A stretch of DNA of 30,398 nucleotides from Porticoccaceae bacterium UBA2002 (GTDB lineage Bacteria > Pseudomonadota > Gammaproteobacteria > Pseudomonadales > Porticoccaceae), in the NCBI GenBank assembly GCA_002334915.1, contig DDCQ01000098.1, positions 1 through 30,398 on the forward strand, given 5' to 3'. This document shows positions 17,092 through 25,730 of the stretch, in pieces. Below the pieces are notes generated by a model, which was not told the origin of the DNA, did not search any database, and was given only the letters and a program-made list of their open reading frames with translations. The position numbers and the translations under genes were made by a program. Every line of letters starts with the position of its first letter. Within the stretch, counting starts at the first letter, position 1.

Positions 17092-18993
17092 CTAACCTTT
17101 TTCAATTTCATCTAATGTTTGGCCGGCCAACGCAGTCTTGATGCTGGCGTCCATACGTCGGGCGGCAAATTCTTCACTGGCCTTGGCCACAGACTCAATC
17201 TGGCGGGCCAGCAGGCGATGCTCGGTGGTGGACTCGCGCAGTTCACGCAGTTCCTGAATGGCAACCTTAAGGCACTGGCGCTCCTCGGCATCCAACAGAG
17301 CTTCACCATCTTTATAGATGGCGGCGAGCAAATCTTCAATCATACGATCCGCTTCCACCTGTTGCTCTCTCAAAGCTCTGGCCTGCATATCATCACGCGC
17401 ATGGCTAAAGGAGTCCTGCAGCATATTGGTAATTTCTTCTTCACCCAGGCCATAGGAGGGCTTAACCTCGATGCGCGATTCCACATTGCTGGTCAGTTCA
17501 CGGGCAGTCACGCTGAGCAGACCATCTGCATCCACCTGATAGCTGACACGAATTTTTGCTGCGCCAGCCACCATAGGAGGAATACCGCGCAGTTCAAAGC
17601 GCGCCAGTGACCGGCAGTCAGAGGCCAGTTCGCGCTCACCCTGCAAAACATGGATTGCCATGGCGGTCTGACCATCTTTAAAGGTGGTAAATTCCTGGGC
17701 CTTGGCCACCGGGATGGTGGTGTTTCTGTGGATAATTTTTTCGATCAAGCCGCCCATGGTTTCTATACCCAGGGACAGAGGAATCACATCCAGCAACAGC
17801 ATATCGTCGCCGGATTTATTGCCCACCAACACCTCAGCCTGCAATGCAGCGCCCATAGCCACCACCTGATCCGGGTCAAGACTGCATAGGGGCTGGGTGC
17901 CAAATAACTCAGCCACTTTCTCGCCCACTCTGGGGGTTCTTGTGGAACCGCCAACCAGAATCACATCATCAATCTGGTCCTGGGCAACACCGGCGTCGCG
18001 CAGGGATTTTTTACAGGCGCGCATGGTTTTAGCAATAAGCCCATCAATCAGGCTGTGCATTAGCTCGCGAGTCAATATGCCCTGCCAGTCCAATACTTCC
18101 AACGCCACCTCCGCTGAGTCTGTTAACTCTTCTTTGGCGGACTTGGCAGTCTCCAGCAGAATGCGTTGCTCTATGGGATTGAGGTCGTCATCCATACCTA
18201 TCTGCTGGCGCAGCCAGTCGGCAATGGCATGGTCAAAGTCATCGCCGCCCAGGGCAGAATCGCCACCGGTGGCCAATACTTCAAATACGCCTTTGGACAG
18301 GCGCAAAATGCTGATATCAAAGGTACCGCCACCCAGGTCGTAAATAGCAACAGTGCGGTCCTGACCCTTGGTTTCCTTAGCTCCACCGTCCTTCTGAGCC
18401 TCATCCAGCCCATAGGCAATAGCTGCCGCTGTGGGCTCATTGAGCAGGCGCAATACTTTAATGCCCGCAAGAGTGGCAGCATCTTTGGTGGCCTGACGCT
18501 GGGCTTCATCAAAATAGGCGGGCACGGTTATCACGGCGCCATCCAGTTCAGAATCAAAAGCGATTTCAGCGCGACCGGCCAGCTTGCGTAGTATCTCCGT
18601 GGAGACCTGTATCGGGCTTACCAGCCCGGCGGCGGTTTTAATTTTTGGCATGCCACCTTTATCGTCGGCAAACTCATAGGGCAGCTGGCTGCCAAAGGTT
18701 TTAATATCTGCCACACCGCGGCCCATCAGCCGCTTGACCGAGGCCAATGTATTTAACGGGTCAGCCACATTATGTTCAGCGGCTTCGTAGCCCACACAGC
18801 TCACCCCCTCTGCTACATAATGTACGACGGAGGGCAACAGATCTCTGCCCTGCTCATCTGCAAGTACCTCAGCCATACCACTGCGCACTGTGGCCACCAA
18901 TGAATTGGTGGTGCCCAGGTCTATGCCCACCGCATGTCTGCGCTGATGGGGTTGGGGCGACTGGCCCGGCTCTGAGATTTGCAGTAGTGCCAC
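17092..18993 (-). CDS. hscA: Fe-S protein assembly chaperone HscA
   Basis: HscA is a specialised Hsp70 that, with HscB, releases the Fe-S cluster from IscU. The 633-residue product has the ATPase domain ([15 protein letters not shown] at about 21, [27 protein letters not shown]), the linker region after [13 protein letters not shown], a substrate-binding domain and a helical lid. It is slightly longer than the E. coli protein, with a short N-terminal extension. The start is a GTG at 18993 with GAGGA inside the hscB end. IscU in this operon carries the LPPVK peptide that HscA recognises. Confidence 0.96.
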   Translation of the reverse strand: MALLQISEPGQSPQPHQRRHAVGIDLGTTNSLVATVRSGMAEVLADEQGRDLLPSVVHYVAEGVSCVGYEAAEHNVADPLNTLASVKRLMGRGVADIKTFGSQLPYEFADDKGGMPKIKTAAGLVSPIQVSTEILRKLAGRAEIAFDSELDGAVITVPAYFDEAQRQATKDAATLAGIKVLRLLNEPTAAAIAYGLDEAQKDGGAKETKGQDRTVAIYDLGGGTFDISILRLSKGVFEVLATGGDSALGGDDFDHAIADWLRQQIGMDDDLNPIEQRILLETAKSAKEELTDSAEVALEVLDWQGILTRELMHSLIDGLIAKTMRACKKSLRDAGVAQDQIDDVILVGGSTRTPRVGEKVAELFGTQPLCSLDPDQVVAMGAALQAEVLVGNKSGDDMLLLDVIPLSLGIETMGGLIEKIIHRNTTIPVAKAQEFTTFKDGQTAMAIHVLQGERELASDCRSLARFELRGIPPMVAGAAKIRVSYQVDADGLLSVTARELTSNVESRIEVKPSYGLGEEEITNMLQDSFSHARDDMQARALREQQVEADRMIEDLLAAIYKDGEALLDAEERQCLKVAIQELRELRESTTEHRLLARQIESVAKASEEFAARRMDASIKTALAGQTLDEIEKG

Positions 18994-18996
18994 TGG

Positions 18997-19527
18997 TTAT
19001 AAGTCCTCTAACTCGGCTTCAAGCTGCTCTATTTCATCGAGCAACTTGGTTGAAAATTGCATTTTGGCCACTGTATTAAAGGCATGATCAAAGTCAGATT
19101 CCTGATACTGGGCTTGAAACTGGTTTTGCTGTTCTATGTAACTGCTTTCAACGCCATTGCGCAAACTGTCCAGTGCGGCAAAGGGATCGGCGCTGTCACG
19201 CACATCGGATAGGGCTTCCCGCAGTTCTATCTGCTCCATTAAAAAAGCCCCATCACTGGTGATATGACTATCCTGACTGGCATCAATCTGCTTTAGCTCA
19301 AGCAGGTACTGGGCTCGCTTTAGGGGGGACTTTAGGGTGTCGTAGGCCTGGTTGATCAATGAGGCAGTCTGCACCGCCAAGCGCTTTTCGGTATCGCCAC
19401 TACTGGCATAGCGATCCGGGTGAAACTCCTGCTGCAATTTGAGATACTTGCTCTGCAGCTGGCTGCTGTCCACCTGCCAGGCGACAGGGATAGCAAATAT
19501 CTCAAAGAAGTTACTGGTAAGTTTCAA
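18997..19527 (-). CDS. hscB: Fe-S co-chaperone HscB (J-domain)
   Basis: HscB is the J-domain partner that brings IscU to HscA and stimulates its ATPase. The 176-residue product has a J-domain (about 5-75) with HPD at 36-38 (QEFHPDRYASSGD) and a C-terminal helical bundle that binds IscU (FLMEQIELREALSD). The start must be the TTG at 19527: the frame has a stop a few codons upstream and no ATG lies before the J-domain. An AGGT about ten bases upstream may serve as ribosome binding site. It lies three bases before hscA. Confidence 0.94.
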   Translation of the reverse strand: MKLTSNFFEIFAIPVAWQVDSSQLQSKYLKLQQEFHPDRYASSGDTEKRLAVQTASLINQAYDTLKSPLKRAQYLLELKQIDASQDSHITSDGAFLMEQIELREALSDVRDSADPFAALDSLRNGVESSYIEQQNQFQAQYQESDFDHAFNTVAKMQFSTKLLDEIEQLEAELEDL

Positions 19528-19566
19528 TGACCGATCAACCTGTTTACTGGATTAAGCGCAGTGCGG

Positions 19567-19890
19567 CTAAACGTGGAAGCTCTCGCCGCAACCACATTCA
19601 TCTTTAACATTGGGATTTTTAAATTCAAACCCCTCGTTTAAGCCCTCTTTAACATAGTCCAGCTCTGTACCGTCGAGATACAGCAGGCTTTTGGGATCGA
19701 TAATCAGCTTTACATCACCACATTGAAATACTTCGTCTTCTGAGGCCGCATCATCGACAAACTCCAGTACATAGGAGAGGCCGGAGCAGCCAGTGGTGCG
19801 CACACCCAGACGAATGCCCAGGCCCTTGGCGCGGTGCTCGAGATGTTTGATCACATGCTGCTCTGCAGCTGGGGTCATGGTGATAGCCAT
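19567..19890 (-). CDS. iscA: Iron-sulfur cluster assembly/carrier protein IscA
   Basis: IscA is an A-type carrier that binds iron or Fe-S clusters and passes them to apoproteins. The 107-residue product has the three conserved cysteines at 35 (TTGCSGLSY), 99 and 101 (ECGCGESF), identical in position to E. coli IscA. The ATG follows an AGGACAGGT ribosome binding site and lies three bases after iscU. Its place between iscU and hscB separates it from the related ErpA and SufA. Confidence 0.96.
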   Translation of the reverse strand: MAITMTPAAEQHVIKHLEHRAKGLGIRLGVRTTGCSGLSYVLEFVDDAASEDEVFQCGDVKLIIDPKSLLYLDGTELDYVKEGLNEGFEFKNPNVKDECGCGESFHV

Positions 19891-19893
19891 CGA

Positions 19894-20277
19894 TTACCTG
19901 TCCTGCTTTTCTCGTACATCACGCACTGCCGCTTTAATGGCGTCTTCCGCCAGTACTGAGCAGTGAATTTTTACCGGTGGCAGTGCCAGTTCTTCGGCAA
20001 TCTCGGTATTTTTGATCTGCTCGGCATCGTCAATGCTTTTGCCCTTCACCCATTCTGTCAACAGTGAACTGGAGGCAATAGCTGAACCACAGCCATAGGT
20101 TTTAAACTTGGCATCTTCAATAATGCCATCGTCGTTAACCTTGATTTGCAGACGCATTACATCGCCACAGGCCGGCGCTCCCACCATCCCAGTACCAACA
20201 TTTTTAGAGCTGTCGTCGAGCTTGCCAACATTGCGTGGGTTTTCGTAATGATCAATAACTTTGTCGCTGTAAGCCAT
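19894..20277 (-). CDS. iscU: Fe-S cluster scaffold IscU
   Basis: IscU is the scaffold on which the [2Fe-2S] cluster is built from sulfur supplied by IscS. The 127-residue product has cysteines 37 (GAPACGDVM), 63 (YGCGSA) and 106 (KIHCSVLA), Asp39 and His105, and the HscA recognition peptide LPPVK at 99-103. A GGAGT ribosome binding site precedes the ATG. It is 37 bp after iscS and three bases before iscA. Confidence 0.98.
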   Translation of the reverse strand: MAYSDKVIDHYENPRNVGKLDDSSKNVGTGMVGAPACGDVMRLQIKVNDDGIIEDAKFKTYGCGSAIASSSLLTEWVKGKSIDDAEQIKNTEIAEELALPPVKIHCSVLAEDAIKAAVRDVREKQDR

Positions 20278-20314
20278 TTTATGACTCCTAATTAAAAAAC
20301 ATTAATGGCGGCGC

Positions 20315-21529
20315 TTAGTGCGCGGCCCATTCTACGGTATCCAGATCAACACCATCTTTAAACATATCCCACAGAGGCGACAGTTCACGCAGTTTTTCTA
20401 CAGCATGGCGCACCTTGGCAATGGCGTTGTCTATATCCTGCTCTGTGGTGTAGCGGCCAATACTAAAGCGGATTGAGCTGTGGGCCATCTCATCATTGAG
20501 GCCCAGAGCACGAAGTACATAGCTGGGCTCAAGGCTGGCAGAGGTACAGGCAGAGCCTGAGGATACCGCCAGATCACGCAGGGCCATAATCAGTGACTCG
20601 CCTTCCACAAAGGCAAAGCTGATATTGACAATACCGGGCACATGCTGGTCTTCAGAGCCGTTGAGATGGACTTCTTCCATATCGGAAACCCCTTCCCAGA
20701 GTCTGGTGCGCAGTGCTTCGATGCGCGCGGACTCTTCGGCCAGGTTTTCAAACCCCAACTTAAAGGCTTCACCCATGCCAACAATCTGGTGAGTGGGCAA
20801 GGTGCCGGAACGCATACCGCGCTCATGGCCACCGCCGTGCATCTGGGCTTCAATGCGCACCCGCGGCTTGCGGCGCACATACAGCGCACCTATGCCCTTG
20901 GGGCCATAAATTTTATGGGCCGAGAATGACATCATATCCACATTCATGGCTTCCACATCAATCGGGGTTTTGCCAGCACTCTGAGCCGCATCCACATGGA
21001 AAAATACTTTCTTCTCACGGCAGATAGCACCAATTGCGGCAATATCATTCAGGGTACCCAGCTCGTTGTTCACATGCATAATGGAAACAACCGTGGTGTC
21101 TTCGCGAATTGCATCCGCTACCATTTGCGGCTGAATCAGGCCGTTGGAGTCCGGCTCCAGATAGGTCACTTCCCATCCTTCGCGCTCCAGCTGACGACAG
21201 GTATCCAGTACCGCTTTATGTTCAATCTTGGAGGTAATAACGTGCTTGCCTTTACGCTGGTTAAAGTGAGCGCAGCCTTTGATAGCCAGGTTATTAGCTT
21301 CGGTGGCACCACTTGTCCAAACGATTTCGCGGGGGTCGGCACCGATCAGTGTCGCCACATCTGTGCGCGCATCTTCAACCGCTGCTTCTGCCTGCCAGCC
21401 AAATACATGGGAGCGAGACGCCGGGTTGCCAAACTGACCTGTAGGGGTCAGAAATTGCATCATTTTATCTGCAACAGCCGGATCTACCGGTGTTGTGGAA
21501 GCATAATCCAGATAAATGGGTAGGTTCAT
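20315..21529 (-). CDS. iscS: Cysteine desulfurase IscS
   Basis: IscS is the PLP enzyme that takes sulfur from cysteine for Fe-S clusters and tRNA thiolation. The 404-residue product has the PLP lysine 206 in [12 protein letters not shown] and the catalytic cysteine 328 in [17 protein letters not shown], both at the E. coli positions. A TGGAGT ribosome binding site precedes the ATG. It is the second gene of the operon, 14 bp after iscR. Unlike in Pseudomonas, no cysE lies next to the operon. Confidence 0.98.
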   Translation of the reverse strand: MNLPIYLDYASTTPVDPAVADKMMQFLTPTGQFGNPASRSHVFGWQAEAAVEDARTDVATLIGADPREIVWTSGATEANNLAIKGCAHFNQRKGKHVITSKIEHKAVLDTCRQLEREGWEVTYLEPDSNGLIQPQMVADAIREDTTVVSIMHVNNELGTLNDIAAIGAICREKKVFFHVDAAQSAGKTPIDVEAMNVDMMSFSAHKIYGPKGIGALYVRRKPRVRIEAQMHGGGHERGMRSGTLPTHQIVGMGEAFKLGFENLAEESARIEALRTRLWEGVSDMEEVHLNGSEDQHVPGIVNISFAFVEGESLIMALRDLAVSSGSACTSASLEPSYVLRALGLNDEMAHSSIRFSIGRYTTEQDIDNAIAKVRHAVEKLRELSPLWDMFKDGVDLDTVEWAAH

Positions 21530-21543
21530 TAATTACTCCAAAT

Positions 21544-22020
21544 TCAGCAGGCGCCTGCCTGCAGGTTGTCATCTATAACCAGCAGCTGTTCAACTTGCCG
21601 CCGGGCTATATGTTGTACGTTTCGTTTCGCCACTAGATCAGCCAGACTGATGCCATTTAAGAATCCGTGGATCTCTTTGCTGAGATCCGACCAGAGTGTA
21701 TGGGTCAGGCAGATCTCGCCACCCTGACAGTCGCCTTTGCCCTGGCAGTTGGTGGTATCTATGGATTCATTGACCGCATCAATAATCTGCGCCACAAAAA
21801 TACCCTCGCTGGCACGCCCCAGATGATAACCACCACCGGGACCACGGACACTGGAAACCAGGCCGGACTGACGCAGGCGGGAAAATAGCTGCTCGAGGTA
21901 GGACAGAGAAATAGACTGTCTCTCGGAGATATCGGCCAGTGAAATTGGCTTATCCTGAGCGTGCAGCGTCAAGTCGAGCATGGCTGTAACAGCGTAGCGT
22001 CCTCGAGTTGTCAATCGCAT
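21544..22020 (-). CDS. iscR: Fe-S cluster-sensing repressor IscR
   Basis: IscR is an Rrf2-family regulator that carries a [2Fe-2S] cluster and, when loaded, represses the isc operon. The 158-residue product has an N-terminal winged helix ([17 protein letters not shown]) and the cluster ligands Cys92, Cys98, Cys104 and His107 ([20 protein letters not shown]), at the E. coli numbering. An AGAGG ribosome binding site lies eight bases before the ATG. It is the first gene of the operon; the promoter and two IscR-type boxes lie directly upstream. Confidence 0.97.
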   Translation of the reverse strand: MRLTTRGRYAVTAMLDLTLHAQDKPISLADISERQSISLSYLEQLFSRLRQSGLVSSVRGPGGGYHLGRASEGIFVAQIIDAVNESIDTTNCQGKGDCQGGEICLTHTLWSDLSKEIHGFLNGISLADLVAKRNVQHIARRQVEQLLVIDDNLQAGAC

Positions 22021-22054
22021 ATCTCGTACCTCTGACCGGCTTTAAAGGGCGTGA

Positions 22055-22083
22055 ATTATCTAATACCTGAGTATTTTAGTCAA
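22055..22083 (-). promoter_or_regulatory. Promoter of the isc operon
   Basis: On the minus strand TTGACT (-35, 22083-22078) and GATAAT (-10, 22060-22055) are exactly 17 bp apart, and each matches the sigma-70 consensus at five of six positions. The -10 is about 35 bp upstream of the iscR ATG. The -35 and spacer are covered by the first IscR-type box, which fits autorepression. Confidence 0.8.
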
Positions 22084-22087
22084 TTAA
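22063..22087. promoter_or_regulatory. IscR type 1-like binding site (promoter-proximal)
   Basis: The 25-bp site begins ATACCTGAGT and continues ATTTTAGTC. Against the E. coli type 1 pattern ATASYYGACT-N5-AGTCRRSTAT it differs at about three positions. It covers the -35 and spacer of the isc promoter. Holo-IscR bound here would block transcription of its own operon. Confidence 0.7.
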
Positions 22088-22112
22088 ATACCTGATTAGT
22101 TTAATAGGTTAT
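22088..22112. promoter_or_regulatory. IscR type 1-like binding site (distal)
   Basis: A second 25-bp site, beginning ATACCTGATT and ending GGTTAT, directly abuts the first. It keeps both outer ATA/TAT ends and the CCT/GG arms but has a weaker right half-core (AATA in place of AGTC). Its last bases overlap the trmJ stop codon (22109-22111). Confidence 0.6.
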
Positions 22113-22855
22113 TTTTTAATTAGCCGCTGTACCGAAGACAGCAGTCCACGGAGGATAGAAACCTCCATTTTATCCATGCGCTGGCGGTTAAATAACCGCC
22201 GCATCCGAGTCAACAATTGCTTTGGATTTTCTGGATCATAGAACCTGAGGTCGGCCATGGTCTCTGCCAGATGCACATGGAAATTTTCCAAATCATCTGC
22301 AGTCACTGGCGGCTGGTCCCATTCCTGTAAAGATGGCAGATTGCCCTCGGCATCGGCCAGGCTGGCCATGCGCACTTCGTAGCTTAACACCTGCACTGCC
22401 GTAGCCAGATTCAATGAGCTGTAGTCCGGGTTGGAGGGAATATGCACATGGTAGTGGCATTTCTGTAACTCATCATTGGTCAGGCCGCGGTCTTCACGAC
22501 CAAACAACAGGGCCACATCATGAGTTTCGGCTTCCTGCCAGATTCTGACCCCACATTCGCGAGGATCAATTAACGGCCAGGGAATTCGGCGCTCGCGGGC
22601 ACTGGTGCCCACCACCAGACCACAGCCGGCAATTGCCTCATCCACCGAGTCCACTATGGTGGCATTGGTCAGCACATCGCGCGCACCAGCGGCTCGCCAC
22701 ACAGCCCTCGGGGCCGGATACTCTCGAGGCTGCACCAGATACAGCTCGGCCAGACCCATATTTTTCATGGCCCGCGCAGCACCGCCAATATTTCCCGGGT
22801 GGGCGGTATTGACCAGCACAATGCGAATTTTTGCCTGACGTTCAGTGGTAGACAC
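22109..22855 (-). CDS. trmJ: tRNA (cytidine/uridine-32-2'-O)-methyltransferase TrmJ
   Basis: TrmJ methylates the 2'-O of nucleotide 32 in several tRNAs and belongs to the SpoU (SPOUT) methyltransferases, which have a knotted SAM-binding fold. The 248-residue product shows IVLVNTAHPGNIGGAARAMKNMG (motif 1 region), LLFGREDRGLTNDEL (motif 2) and PDYSSLNLATAVQVLSYE (motif 3), and has a C-terminal helical extension. The start is the GTG at 22855, preceded by AAGGGG. It lies upstream of iscR and divergent from suhB, the same set of neighbours as in E. coli and Pseudomonas. Confidence 0.95.
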   Translation of the reverse strand: MSTTERQAKIRIVLVNTAHPGNIGGAARAMKNMGLAELYLVQPREYPAPRAVWRAAGARDVLTNATIVDSVDEAIAGCGLVVGTSARERRIPWPLIDPRECGVRIWQEAETHDVALLFGREDRGLTNDELQKCHYHVHIPSNPDYSSLNLATAVQVLSYEVRMASLADAEGNLPSLQEWDQPPVTADDLENFHVHLAETMADLRFYDPENPKQLLTRMRRLFNRQRMDKMEVSILRGLLSSVQRLIKK

Positions 22856-22942
22856 AATAAGCCCCTTAAGAATAAATTCTGCTGCCCTAAAAACGGGGCG
22901 CGAGTGTAGCAGAATCGGGCTTCTCAGGCACAGTAGTTCTGT

Positions 22943-22948
22943 TACAAT
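22943..22948 (+). promoter_or_regulatory. Putative -10 element of suhB
   Basis: TACAAT lies 37 bp before the suhB ATG in the 129-bp region between the divergent trmJ and suhB. No good -35 is seen; TTCTCA at 22921-22926 is at 16 bp. Weak evidence. Confidence 0.3.
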
Positions 22949-22984
22949 GCCAACCGCTCTTTAAAGTCACTTGGAAAACACCCT

Positions 22985-23788
22985 ATGCAACCGATGGTTA
23001 ATATAGCCCTCCGTGCCGCCCGTCTGGCCGGAGAAATGATTGTTAAATCTGCCGATAACCTGGAACTGGTTAAGGTTGATGAAAAGGGTCGCCATGACTT
23101 TGTCACTGAAGTGGATCGCCGCTCAGAAGAAACCATTATCTACAACATCAAAAAAGCCTACCCGGATCACCGCTTTATCGGTGAGGAGAGTGGCATCAGC
23201 GGCAACCCCGATTCCGATGTGGAATGGATTATCGACCCCCTTGATGGCACCACCAATTTTATTCGCGGTATTCCCCATGTAGCTGTCTCTATCGCCTGCC
23301 GAATTAAAGGCAAGCTGGAGCACGGGGTTATTCTGGAGCCCTTTAAGCGCGAAGAATTTACTGCCAGCCGAGGTTATGGCGCCAGCCTAAATGGTCGCCG
23401 CATTCGCGTGTCGGGTCGCACTGAAGAAGCCGGAGCTCTTTATGCCACAGGCATTCCCTTTAGCGCACCCTCCTTTAATGAGATGGATAAATATCTGGCC
23501 AGCATGCATGAGTTTGCCAATAACTCGGCGGGTATTCGCCGGCTGGGTGTTGCCTCGCTGGATCTTGCCTATGTGGCCGCTGGCCGTATGGATGTATTCT
23601 GGGAAATGTCACTGAAGCCCTGGGATATAGCGGCTGGGGTGCTGATAGTCCGTGAAGCTGGCGGCATGGTTAGCGACTTTAATGGTGGTGAGAAATTTAT
23701 GGACAGCGGCCATATTCTGGCCTGCACCCCCAAGCTATTTAAACCCAGCCTTAAAGTGGTTTCCAAACATTTGGGGCATTTAAAATAG
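22985..23788 (+). CDS. suhB: Inositol-1-monophosphatase family protein SuhB
   Basis: SuhB is a magnesium-dependent inositol monophosphatase and, in E. coli, also a factor in rRNA transcription antitermination and ribosome maturation. The 267-residue product has the metal-binding signature GEES (66-69), WIIDPLDGTTNF (81-92, with Asp84 and Asp87) and KPWDIAAGVLIVREAGG near residue 210. The length matches E. coli SuhB. The ATG at 22985 has only a weak ribosome binding site. The 14-bp gap to the convergent HupE-like gene shows no convincing terminator. Confidence 0.95.
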   Translation: MQPMVNIALRAARLAGEMIVKSADNLELVKVDEKGRHDFVTEVDRRSEETIIYNIKKAYPDHRFIGEESGISGNPDSDVEWIIDPLDGTTNFIRGIPHVAVSIACRIKGKLEHGVILEPFKREEFTASRGYGASLNGRRIRVSGRTEEAGALYATGIPFSAPSFNEMDKYLASMHEFANNSAGIRRLGVASLDLAYVAAGRMDVFWEMSLKPWDIAAGVLIVREAGGMVSDFNGGEKFMDSGHILACTPKLFKPSLKVVSKHLGHLK

Positions 23789-23802
23789 CTTTGCAATAAA
23801 GG

Positions 23803-24804
23803 CTAGAACAGCACTGCAAATCGTTCAAATAACCAGTAAGCACTGGTAATTCCCACAACATAAACCACAGCCTCAACCAGCACCACCCGGTGCCTGTTGG
23901 CTGCGGGAATACTGCGCATCAGGATAAATATCAGTACCAGCACTGCGGCAATAAATAGCAGCTGTCCCAGTTCAACACCTATATTAAAAAACAGCAGCGC
24001 ATGCACTTTCATCGCCGCGGGCAGGCCCAGCTCCTGTAATACCACCGCAAAACCAAAGCCATGTAACAGGCCAAATGCCGATGAGGCACTGACCGGATAG
24101 CGCCAGGTAAAGCTTGGTGCTGCTCCGGCTTCAGCCCGATTATGCTTAATTATTTCCACAGCCAGCAAAACAATACTCAGGGCAATCAATAGCTCCACCA
24201 GCTCTGTGGGCAGGCGGAAAATATCCAATGTGGCCAGACTCAGGGTAATAGAATGAGCGATGGTAAAGCCGGTCACAGTCAGCAGCAGACGCTTAAAGCT
24301 GCCAGCGATAATCATCAGGCAAAGCACAAACAGCAAATGGTCTGTGCCAATCAAAATATGCTCTATACCGGCCACAGTGTACTGCTTGGCGACAGCACTG
24401 GCACTGGTGCTAACTGGAATATCAACCTTGGTTTTTTCCGGGCCAGAAAACACCTGTATGGGCTCTGCTTCAAAAGGTTTAAAGACAATAAGCGAGGTCA
24501 GTGCGGGATTGCTCTGCGGATAGTCCAGCACCAGAGCAAAAGCGGCATCGGGATCCTGAATATCACATTGATAGAGCCGACGACCGATTAACCCGGCAGC
24601 ATTGGCACCATCAACAACTCGGCAGTCCGGATGCTGCAGCTTTATGTAGGGTTCCTGCCCTGCGGGCATAACCGGCGGCACTTTCCACTTAACAAGAAAC
24701 TGGCTGGCATTATTTTCCACCACTTCCACATAGACTGGCCGCGCCTCATCAGCGACAGCCCAGCTACTAAATAGCAGCGCCATAGCAAGAAAAGCTGTGC
24801 GCAT
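23803..24804 (-). CDS. HupE/UreJ-like membrane protein with periplasmic N-terminal domain
   Basis: A 333-residue inner membrane protein. A signal peptide (about 1-18, ending AVADEA) leads to a periplasmic domain of about 120 residues with two cysteines. A membrane domain of six to seven helices follows. The membrane part has GIEHILIGTDHLLF, TVTGFTIAHSITLSLA, LLHGFGFA and FFNIGVELGQL, motifs of the HupE/UreJ-type family (the HupE_UreJ_2 branch). HupE and UreJ proteins carry nickel or cobalt for metalloenzymes, but this branch is uncharacterised and no hydrogenase or urease genes are present. Its ATG overlaps the stop of the prolyl isomerase gene by one base (TAATG), so the two are probably translated together. 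Family call secure; function unknown. Confidence 0.82.
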   Translation of the reverse strand: MRTAFLAMALLFSSWAVADEARPVYVEVVENNASQFLVKWKVPPVMPAGQEPYIKLQHPDCRVVDGANAAGLIGRRLYQCDIQDPDAAFALVLDYPQSNPALTSLIVFKPFEAEPIQVFSGPEKTKVDIPVSTSASAVAKQYTVAGIEHILIGTDHLLFVLCLMIIAGSFKRLLLTVTGFTIAHSITLSLATLDIFRLPTELVELLIALSIVLLAVEIIKHNRAEAGAAPSFTWRYPVSASSAFGLLHGFGFAVVLQELGLPAAMKVHALLFFNIGVELGQLLFIAAVLVLIFILMRSIPAANRHRVVLVEAVVYVVGITSAYWLFERFAVLF

Positions 24805-25673
24805 TATTCTATCTCGATCTGGTATTTGGCCATCAGCTTATCAATCGCCTGGCGTTTTACCTCTCTCTGCTGCTGGCGCTGAGCATCGGCAAACACCGCA
24901 GAGCTAATCTCCTCAAATTCAGGCAGATAGGCAGCGGCATTTTTAACCAGCAACACCAGATGCCAGCCATAGCTGGATTGCACCGGACCCTGCCATTGCC
25001 CTGCAGTATTTAGAGCAAACAGAGTCTCCTGGAAGGACTGGCCAAAGTGGCTGCCAATCTCATCATCTTCACGATTGACATAGTTGCGGTTATAGAGAAA
25101 ACGCTCGCCGTATCTGGAGGCATTTTCAAAGGGCACCTGTTCAGCATTAAGCTGGCCCAGCAGTTTATTTGCCATCGCCTGGGCCTCTTCCGAGGGGCGA
25201 TTTTGCATGGAGATAAACACATGGGTAAAGGTGGCTTCGGCGGCTTTTTTATACGCTTGCTGATTGTCAGCGTAATAGTCGCGCAGATCCTGCTCGGTTA
25301 AGGGTTCGGCTTCGTCATAAAACCCCTGGGCCAGATAGTCCATTTTTTGAATCAGGCGACGGCGAATAATCTGGTCATTGTTATCCAGATTGAGGGCCAT
25401 GGCCTCGCGAAAAAGCACCTCGTCGCGGGCGTAGTCATCTACCAGTCGCTGACGCTCTTCGCTTCCCAGAGCGGCCAGTGCGGCCTCTGCCTGGTCAGGC
25501 CTAAAGGTTTTGGCGCGCAACTGCATAAACTGCAGCAGTTGCTGATCGTCTACCTGAATCAGGTACTGATCGTAGGCATAGTCTTCGGCATTAATCCATC
25601 GCTCGCCGCCGAGAAGCACCAGTGCGATTAATAAAAATTGTACCAGTGGTTCCTTTAAAAATTTCTTGTACAT
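24804..25673 (-). CDS. Membrane-anchored parvulin-type peptidyl-prolyl isomerase
   Basis: A 289-residue protein with one N-terminal membrane helix (about 10-24, VQFLLIALVLLGG) acting as an uncleaved anchor, a helical region with RDEVLFREAMAL (about 75-115), and a PpiC/parvulin domain (about 145-260). Typical features there are FTHVFISM, followed by ALNTAGQWQGPVQSSYGWHLVLLV, including the two histidines of the parvulin active site. The domain would lie in the periplasm and assist protein folding. It resembles SurA/PpiD-class proteins only in the catalytic domain and is much shorter than PpiD. It lies 57 bp after the DUF3604 gene and overlaps the HupE-like gene. A dedicated role for the neighbouring exported protein is an inference. 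Confidence 0.82.
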   Translation of the reverse strand: MYKKFLKEPLVQFLLIALVLLGGERWINAEDYAYDQYLIQVDDQQLLQFMQLRAKTFRPDQAEAALAALGSEERQRLVDDYARDEVLFREAMALNLDNNDQIIRRRLIQKMDYLAQGFYDEAEPLTEQDLRDYYADNQQAYKKAAEATFTHVFISMQNRPSEEAQAMANKLLGQLNAEQVPFENASRYGERFLYNRNYVNREDDEIGSHFGQSFQETLFALNTAGQWQGPVQSSYGWHLVLLVKNAAAYLPEFEEISSAVFADAQRQQQREVKRQAIDKLMAKYQIEIE

Positions 25674-25730
25674 GAGGCTTTTAAATTCCTTCTAATGTCC
25701 CTTCTAACCTAATTTCTAAACCACAGTGCA

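Noticed and set aside
23789..23802. Possible terminator between suhB and the HupE-like gene
   Set aside because: The pairing TAGCTTT/AAAGGCTA needs a bulge and no T-tract follows.
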